NCBI RefSeq assembly: GCF_032452875.1
Contig: NC_083868.1
Location: 34,762,537-34,826,536 of the forward strand
DNA: 64,000 nucleotides
Origin: Bos javanicus
Taxonomy: Eukaryota; Chordata; Mammalia; Artiodactyla; Bovidae
Reading direction: 5' to 3'
Shown: positions 56,746-64,000 of the stretch, one piece after another
Layout: every line of letters starts with the position of its first letter
How positions within the stretch are numbered: the stretch's first letter is position 1
Position numbers and translations under genes: made by a program
The notes under the pieces: generated by a model
Told to the model about the DNA's origin: nothing
The model's input: the letters and a program-made list of their open reading frames with translations, nothing else
Databases searched by the model: none

Positions 56746-57094
56746 TAAGATTCTGTGACCCTCTTTTAGGAGTACAGATAATATTGATCTGAAGCTCTCA
56801 TTAACTCATAGATCAATGGTAAATATAAAAGAAAGAGAATGACTAATTTTCCTTCATACAAAATTACATTATTATTTGGAGTGTATTTATTTAAACAAAA
56901 TTAATTTCCTCAAACATCTCAACTACTCAACCTCTGCAAATAAAGTTATATTTTTTTCATTTTTTCCCCCACATCACTCACTTCAGATGTAGTAGAAATC
57001 ACAATATTATAGACTGCCCTAATTGCAAGGCGTCTTCAATTGTTTTTAAGCACATTTTCCAAATATCCAAATAAATGGATAAACATTTTCTTTC
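56746..57094. other. Unassigned AT-rich DNA
   Basis: Nothing recognisable. Confidence 0.4.
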
Positions 57095-57240
57095 TTTTAA
57101 ATGTATATTTAGTATGTACTGTATGAAAGACACTGTGCACACAGCAATGAACAAAACAGAAACAGTATCTGCTCTCAGGAAGACTTTATTAATAGTGGCA
57201 GACAGACAGTAAATAAATAGTTCATAAGGGATGTCTATGC
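57095..57240 (-). mobile_element. L2 LINE 3' fragment
   Basis: Reverse-complement L2 3' end: tatttagtatgtactgtatg, gacactgtgcacacagcaat, gaacaaaacagaaacagtat, cagacagtaaataaatag. Confidence 0.65.
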
Positions 57241-57850
57241 AGTGATGATTAACCTCTTTCTCTAAAAGTTAAGAATAGTAATGAATGTATATAAATTGAA
57301 ACATAAAATTTTTAGGTATATTTAATGTATTCCTTCTTACTTGAAGGAATATGTGATCAGTCTGACCTTTATTGATGTGACTTTAGGATTCATTTTGTAC
57401 AACGTTTATGTGAATCTGTTAATTAAGATATTCTCAAGCAAAGCAACATAATCCCAAAATATAGATATTTTAAATAGCAGAGACCTTCATTTTCTCCTAC
57501 AAAACAAACTCTGAAACTTCTGTCCTGTGCTATTTTATTCAATGTATCAACTATGTCACCAAAAATCTAGTTTTTTCTATCTTTCCCCTTGTCTTCCATA
57601 GGGAAGTATGACAGATACAGATAGATTCACTCAGCACCCATCTCGAGCACTGGTTCCTCTCTTTCCTCAACTACAGAGTCTGAGAAGAAAAAAATAATTT
57701 TCCCATGAAGAGTGCCCCTGTGGGAAAGTATTCTGTCTTCTCATGCAGTTAGTTAACTTACTCTTCATTCCTCCTTCCTCTTCTGATTGTTTTGACAAAG
57801 ATCTGTTGGTTGAGACTATAACAGCCATCTTATACTAATATAGAAAATGA
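57241..57850. other. Unassigned AT-rich DNA
   Basis: No recognised family or gene. Confidence 0.4.
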
Positions 57851-58022
57851 AAGTCACTTAGTCCTGTCCAACTCTGTGACACCAATGACTGTAGCCTGCC
57901 AGGTTCCGCTGTCCATGGGGTTTTCCAGGCAGGAATATTGGAGTGGACTGCCACTTCCTTCTCCAGAGTATCTTCCCAACCCAGGGATTGAAACTGGGTC
58001 TCCTGCATTTCAGGCAGATCAG
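57851..58022 (-). mobile_element. Bov-tA SINE, head truncated
   Basis: Minus-strand tail and middle (gtcacttagtcctgtccaac to gtctcctgcatttcaggcag). It stops within the tRNA-like head. Confidence 0.87.
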
Positions 58023-58860
58023 AAGAATTTAAGAAATCTTGGTTTTAACATCCTTAGAGCTGCTGTTCCAAGGCCAGTGATTAGTACCCTTCAGATATTT
58101 TGCTGAATGAAAAAAGTAAATATGATTGATTAAATATGATTAAATAAAGGCTTGATTAAATATGATCAAGGCTTTGTGTCCGTTATTTACAATGACATGA
58201 AATAAAGGCAAGGTTTTTCTCTTTTACAGTATACCTCTCTTCATGGTGACAAAATGGCTGCAGCAGTTCCAGTATCGTATGCAGACATAACCATTATTCA
58301 AGGAAGAAGAGAGAATGCATTCCTGTTCATCTCTCTTATTGTGAGAAAAATCTCCCACAGAAGTTTACCGGTAGAGTTTTTCTTACGTTGCATTGACTAG
58401 GAGTTGGTCACATGACAATATATAAAATATCCACTGCCAAAAGGAACAAGACCAAGCTGATTTGACTGAACAAATCATGGTTCACTCCTGGGGCCGGAAA
58501 TAGGGTCACCATTCTTGAGCTCATGGCCTTGCAGAGGGAAAAAAAAAAGTAATAATGGCGATAACAGGATTTTGTGAGCAGAAAGGAAGAGAGAGTGCAT
58601 CTGGGTAGCAAACAGCAATATACTCTACACTGACATAGGACATAGACTCTCTAATAATAACGTCATAAAAATCTGATAAAATCTAGCACAGTGCCAAGGC
58701 CAGACTTAACATAATGAGGATACCTTATTTGGAATCCAAAGATATCCTTCTTGAGATATGGTATATAATATTTATGGGAAAAAAAAAAGGAACAAGAAGA
58801 AGTTCTGAGTTGTTTTGAGTATGATAAATTATTATTATTATTTTTTTTGTGAAAAGTGTT
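58023..58860. other. Unassigned AT-rich DNA
   Basis: It contains a small duplication of gattaaatatgat (58126-58138 and 58153-58165) and A-runs at 58538-58547 and 58780-58789. No gene recognised. Confidence 0.45.
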
Positions 58861-59216
58861 CTTATTTTTATTTATTTTATTTTATTTTATTCTTAAACTT
58901 TACAATATTGTATTAGTTTTGCCAAATATCGAAATGAATCCGCCACAGGTATACCTGTGTTCCCCATCCTGAACCCTCCTTCCTCCTCCCTCCCCATACC
59001 CTCCCTCTGGGTCGTCCCAGTGCACCAGCCCCAAGCATCCAGTATCGTGCATCGAACCTGGACTGGCGACTCGTTTCATACATGATATTATACATGTTTC
59101 AATGCCATTCTCCCAAATCTCCCCACCCTCTCCCTCTCCCACAGAGTCCATAAGACTGATCTATACATCAGTGTCTCTTTTGCTGTCTCGTACACAGGGT
59201 TATTGTTACCATCTTT

Positions 59217-61417
59217 CTAAATTCCATATATATGCGTTAGTATACTGTATTGGTGTTTTTCTTTCTGGCTTACTTCACTCTGTATGATAGGTTCCAGTTT
59301 CATCCATCTCATTAGAACTGATTCAAATGTATTCTTTTTAATGGCTGAGTAATACTCCATTATGTATATGTACCACTGCTTTCTTATCCATTCATCTGCT
59401 GATGGACATCCAGGTTGTTTCCATGTCCTGGCTATTATACACAGTGCTGCGATGAACATTGGGGTACACGTGTCTCTTTCCCTTCTGGTTTCTTCAGTGT
59501 GTATGCCCAGCAGTGGGATTGCTGGATCATAAGGCAGTTCTATTTCCAGTTTTTTAAGGAATCTCCACACTGTTCTCCATAGTGGCTGTACTAGTTTGCA
59601 TTCCCACCAACAGTGTAAGAGAGTTCCCTTTTCTCCACATCCTCTCCAGCATTTATTGCTTTTAGACTTTTGGATCACAGCCATTCTGACTGGCATGAAA
59701 TGGTACCTCATAGTGGTTTTGATTTGCATTTCTCTGATAATGAGTGATGTTGAGCATCTTTTCATATGTTTGTTAGCCATCTGTATGTCCTCTTTGGAGA
59801 AATGTCTATTTAGTTCTTTAGCCCACTTTTTGATTGGGTCATTTATTTTTCTGGAGTTGAGCTGTAGGAGTTGCTTGTATATTTTTGAGATTAGTTGTTT
59901 GTCAGTTGCTTCATTTGCTATTATTTTCTCCCATTCTGAAGGCTGCCTTTTCACCTTGCTAATAGTTTCCTTTGTTGTACAGAAACTTCTAAGTTTAATT
60001 AGATCCCATTTGTTTATTTTTGCTTTTATTTCCAATATTCTGGGAGGTGAGTCATAGAGGACCCTGCTGTGATGTATGTCGGAGAGTGTTTTGCCTATGT
60101 TCTCTTCTAAGAGTTTTATAGTTTCTGGTCTTATGTTGAGATCTTTAATCCATTTTGAGTTTATTTTTGTGTATGGTGTTAGAAAGTATTCTAGTTTCAT
60201 TTTTTTACAAGTGGTTGACCAGTTTTCCCAGCACCACTTGTTAAAGAGATTGTCTTTAATCCATTGTATATTCTTGCCTCCTTTGTCAAAGATAAGGTGT
60301 CCATATGTGCATGGATTTATCTCTGGGATTTCTATTTTGTTCCATTGATCAATATTTCTGTCTTTGTGCCAGTACCATACTGTCTTGATAACTGTGGCTT
60401 TGTAATAGAGCCTGAAGTCAGGTAGGTTGATTCCTCCAGTTCCATTCTTCTTTCTCAAGATAGCTTTGGCTATTTGAGGTTTCTTGTATTTCCATACAAA
60501 TTGTGAAATTATTTGTTCTAGCTCTGTGAAGAATACCGTTGGTAGCTTGATAGGGATTGCATTGAATCTATAAATTGCTTTGGGTAGTATACTCATTTTC
60601 ACTATATTGATTCTTCCAATCCATGAACATGGTATATTTCTCCATCTATTAGTGTCCTCTTTGATTTCTTTCACCAGTGTTTTATAGTTTTCTATATATA
60701 GATCTTTAGTTTCTTTAGGTAGATATATTCCTAAGTATTTTATTCTTTCTGTTGCAATGGTGAATGGAATTGTTTCCTTAATTTCTCTTTCTGTTTTCTC
60801 ATTATAGGAATGCAAGGGATTTCTGTGTGTTGATTTTATATCCTGCAACTTTACTATAATCATTGATTAGTTCTAGTAATTTTCTGGTGGAGTCTTTAGG
60901 GTTTTCTATGTAGAGGATCATGTCATCTGCAAATAGTGAGAGTTTTACTTCTTCTTTTCCAATTTGGATTCCTTTTATTTCTTTTTCTGCTCTGATTGCT
61001 GTGGCCAAAACTTCCAACACTATGTTGAATAGTAATGGTGAAAGTGGGCGCACTTGTCTTGTTCCTGACTTTAGAGGAAATGCTTTCAATTTTTCACCAT
61101 TGAGGATAATGTTGCTGATAATATATAGCTTTTATTATGTTGAGGTATGTTCCTTCTATTCCTGTTTTCTGGAGAGTTTTTATCATAAATGGGTGTTGAA
61201 TTTTGTCAAAGGCTTTCTCTACATCTATTGAAATAATCATATGGTTTTTATTTTTCAATTTGTTAATGTGGTGTATTACATTGATTGATTTGCGGATATT
61301 GAAGAATCCCTGCATTCCTGGGATAAAGCCCACTTGGTCATGGTGTATGATCTTTTTAATGTGTTGTTGGATTCTGATTGCTAGAATTTTGTTAAGGATT
61401 TTTGCATCTATGTTCAT
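59217..61417 (-). pseudogene. L1 ORF2 (outer copy), frameshifted
   Basis: Three minus frames form the C-terminal two thirds of ORF2p. 61417-61094 has the motif A region (SIDVEKAFDKIQHPF). 61089-60802 has RPLSPLLFN and the catalytic FADD in LSLFADDMILY. 60863-59217 (548 codons) runs to the C-terminal end (GGINLPDFRLYYKA, LLHCWWECKLVQPLWRTVW, PAIPLLGIHTEE). The pieces are in different phases, so the RT is broken between motif A and FADD and again after it. ORF2p would nick DNA and reverse-transcribe L1 RNA. The endonuclease lies beyond the window. Confidence 0.87.
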
Positions 61418-61629
61418 CAGTGATATTGGCCTGTAGTTTTCTTTTTTTGTGGCATCTTTGTCAGGTTTTGGTATTAGGGTGATGGTGGCCTCATAGAATG
61501 AGTTTGGAAGTTTACCTTCCTCTGCAATATTCTGGAAGAGTTTGAGCAGGATAGGTGTTAGCTCTTCTCTAAATTTTTGATAGAATTCAGCTGTGAAGCC
61601 GTCTGGACCTGGGCTTTTGTTTGCTGGAA

Positions 61630-63980
61630 GGTTTTTTTTTTTTTTTTTTTTTTTTTATTCTTAATTTTATTTTATTTTTAAACTTTACATAATTGTATTA
61701 GTTTTGCCAAATATCAAAATGAATCCGCCACAGGTATACATGTGTCCTCCCTCCCCATACCATCCCTCTGGGCCGTCCCAGTGCACCAGCCCCAAGCATC
61801 CAGCATCATGCATCGAACCTGGACTGGCAACTCGTTTCCTACATGATATTTTACATGTTTCATTGCCATTCTCCCACATCTTCCCACCCTCTCCCTCTCC
61901 CACAGAGTCCACAAGACTGTTCTATACATCAGTGTCTCCTTTGCTGTCTCGTACACCGGGTCATTGTTACCATCTTTCTAAATTCCATATATATGCGTTA
62001 GTATACTGTATTTATGTTTTTCCTTCTGGCTTACTTCACTCTGTATAATAGGCTCCAGTTTCATCCACCTCATTAGAACTGATTCAAATGTATTCTTTTT
62101 AATGGCTGAGTAATACTCCATTGTGTATATGTACCACAGCTTTCTTATCCATTCATCTGCTGATGGACATCTAGGTTGCTTCCATCTTGGCTATTATAAA
62201 CAGTGCTGCGATGAACATTGGGGTACACGTGTCTCTTTCCTTCTGGTTTCCTCAGTGTGTATGCCCAGCAGTGGGATTGCTGGATCATAAGGCAGTTCTA
62301 TTTCCAGTTTTTTAAGGAATCTCCACACTGTTCTCCATAGTGGCTGTACTAGCTTGCATTCCCACCAACAGTGTAAGAGGGTTCCCTTTTCTCCACACCC
62401 TCTCCAGCATTTATTATTTGTAGACTTTTGGATCGCAGCCATTCTGACTGGTGTGAAATGGTACCTCATAGTGGTTTTGATTTGCATTTCTCTGATAATG
62501 AGTGATGTTGAGCATCTTTTCATGTGTTTGTTAGCCATCTGTATGTCTTCTTTGGAGAAATGTCTATTTAGTTCTTTGGCCCATTTTTTGATTGGGTCGT
62601 TTATTTTTCTGAGTTGAGCTGTAGGAGTTGCTTGTATATTTTTGAGATTAGTTGTTTGTCGGTTGCTTCATTTGCTATTATTTTCTCCCATTCCGAAGGC
62701 TGTCTTTTCACCTTGCTAATAGTTTCCTTTGATGTGCAGAAGCTTTTAAGGTTAATTAGGTCCCATTTGTTTATTTTTGCTTTTATTTCCAATATTCTGG
62801 GAGGAGGGTCATAGAGGATCCTGCTGTGATGTATGTCGGAGAGTGTTTTGCCTATGTTTTCCTCTAGGAGTTTTATAGTTTCTGGTCTTACGTTTAGATC
62901 TTTAATCCATTTTGAGTTTATTTTTGTGTATGGTGTTAGAAAGTGGTCCAGTTTCATTCTTTTACAAGTGGTTGACCAGATTTCCCAGCACCACTTGTTA
63001 AAGAGATTGTCTTTAATCCATTGTATATTCTTGCCTCCTTTGTCGAAGATAAGGTGTCCATATGTGCGTGGATTTATCTCTGGGCTTTCTATTTTATTCC
63101 ATTGATCAATATTTCTGTCTTTGTGCCAGTACCATACTGTCTTGATAACTGTGGCTTTGTAGTAGTGCCTGAAGTCAGGTAAGTTGATTCCTCCAGTTCC
63201 ATTCTTCTTTCTCAAGATCGCTTTGGCTATTCGAGGTTTTTTGTATTTCCATACAAATTGTGAAATTATTTGTTCTAGCTCTGTGAAGAATACTGTTGGT
63301 AGCTTGATAGGGATTGCGTTGAATCTATAAATTGCTTTGGGTAGTATACTCATTTTCACTATATTGATTCTTCCAATCCATGAACATGGTATATTTCTCC
63401 ATCTATTAGTGTCCTCTTTGATTTCTTTCACCAGTGTTTTATAGTTTTCTATATATAGATCTTTAGTTTCTTTAGGTAGATATATTCCTAAGTATTTTAT
63501 TCTTTCTGTTGCAATGGTGAATGGAATTGTTTCCTTAATTTCTCTTTCTGTTTTCTCATTATTAGTGTATAGGAATGCAAGGATTTCTGTGTGTTGATTT
63601 TATATCCTGCAACTTTACTATAATCATTGATTAGTTCTAGTAATTTTCTGGTGGAGTCTTTAGGGTTTTCTATGTAGAGGATCATGTCATCTGCAAATAG
63701 TGAGAGTTTTACTTCTTCTTTTCCAATTTGGATTCCTTTTATTTCTTTTTCTGCTCTGATTGCTGTGGCCAAAACTTCCAACACTATGTTGAATAGTAAT
63801 GGTGAAAGTGGGCGCACTTGTCTTGTTCCTGACTTTAGAGGAAATGCTTTCAATTTTTCACCATTGAGGATAATGTTGCTGATAATATATAGCTTTTATT
63901 ATGTTGAGGTATGTTCCTTCTATTCCTGTTTTCTGGAGAGTTTTTATCATAAATGGGTGTTGAATTTTGTCAAAGGCTTG
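61630..63980 (-). mobile_element. Ruminant L1, inner copy, 5'-truncated
   Basis: It starts with a T-run of about 27 bases (61630-61656, the poly(A) tail on minus), then the 3' UTR and ORF2 to about 63980, where similarity stops at gtcaaaggcttg. Sequence 61680-63975 repeats 58893-61217 of the outer copy at high identity, with a few private indels. No target-site duplication is seen. A few target bases appear lost. Confidence 0.87.
62194..63853 (-). pseudogene. L1 ORF2 (inner copy), frameshifted
   Basis: Minus frames 63853-63497 (RPLSPLLFN, FADD), 63431-62601 (middle region) and 62538-62194 (LLHCWWECKLVQPLW) correspond to the ORF2 pieces of the outer copy. Frameshifts fall at 63589 (one base missing), near 62600 and near 62190. 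Motif A is absent because the copy is truncated upstream. Confidence 0.85.
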
Positions 63981-64000
63981 GTTTCAATGTCCGTGCTTGT

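Larger units (their letters stand above)
58861..64000 (-). mobile_element. Ruminant L1, outer copy, split by a second L1
   Basis: The 3' end is on the left with a tttta-repeat tail (58861-58893) and 3' UTR (actttacaatattgtattag). ORF2 sequence runs to 61629, where it is cut after ttgtttgctggaagg. The last ~20 bases of the window (gtttcaatgtccgtgcttgt) read as the continuation of the same ORF2 on the far side of the inner L1. The element therefore extends beyond the window. Confidence 0.87.

Noticed and set aside
59596..60057. 153-codon plus-strand frame
   Set aside because: Antisense shadow of the L1 ORF2 coding strand. The same shadow appears in the inner L1 at 62354-62617.
1..64000. A multi-gene defence, biosynthetic or other novel protein system
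   Set aside because: All recognisable coding sequence is LINE or retroviral, and every copy is defective. Nothing suggests a cooperating set of host genes.

Overview
This window is mammalian nuclear DNA from a pecoran ruminant, probably a bovid. It is dominated by BovB (RTE-clade) LINE copies, by Bov-tA and Bov-A2 SINEs whose tails derive from BovB, by a CHR-type cetartiodactyl SINE, and by ruminant-type L1. I found no intact host protein-coding gene. Nearly every open frame lies in a transposon or is a chance frame. The only non-transposon RNA gene candidate is a decayed tRNA-Asp(GTC)-like sequence at 47901-47972 on the minus strand.

Layout. 1-5.6 kb: two tandem BovB fragments, a SINE nested in a SINE, an AT-microsatellite/SINE tangle, and a BovB with an inverted 5' part. 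5.6-11 kb: mostly old single-copy DNA with MIR, L2 and Bov-tA elements. 11.1-15.3 kb: an old sense L1 split by an antisense L1 that is itself split by a Bov-A2. 16-18.4 kb: a long BovB with a recognisable reverse transcriptase. 18.8-29.9 kb: L1, L2, MIR, MLT1-like LTR, CHR SINE, mariner-derived and BovB pieces between unique stretches. 29.9-32.7 kb: unassigned sequence interrupted by two BovB copies. 32.7-36.8 kb: a defective gammaretrovirus-like endogenous provirus that keeps gag, protease, RNase H, integrase and env-TM remnants. 37.5-42.7 kb: two BovB copies, the second nearly full length but inverted internally. 44.2-52.1 kb: SINEs, three more BovB copies, the tRNA-Asp-like duplication and an L2. 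52.2-55.4 kb: a long stretch with no recognisable repeat. 55.9-58 kb: an antisense LTR and SINEs. 58.9-64 kb: a ruminant L1 interrupted by a second, closely similar L1.

How the parts relate. BovB supplied the reverse-transcription machinery and the 3' tails used by Bov-tA and Bov-A2, while L1 is the other autonomous LINE. All the coding copies visible here carry stops, frameshifts or missing domains. The interest lies in insertion mechanism and nesting order. Many target-site duplications are readable, the clearest being a perfect 13-bp pair that brackets the 3.4-kb inverted BovB. The provirus also carries a second copy of the start of its RNase H region, placed between its two nucleocapsid zinc knuckles. 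By my boundaries about a quarter of the window is BovB. Boundaries and family names rest on reading alone, without any database search.
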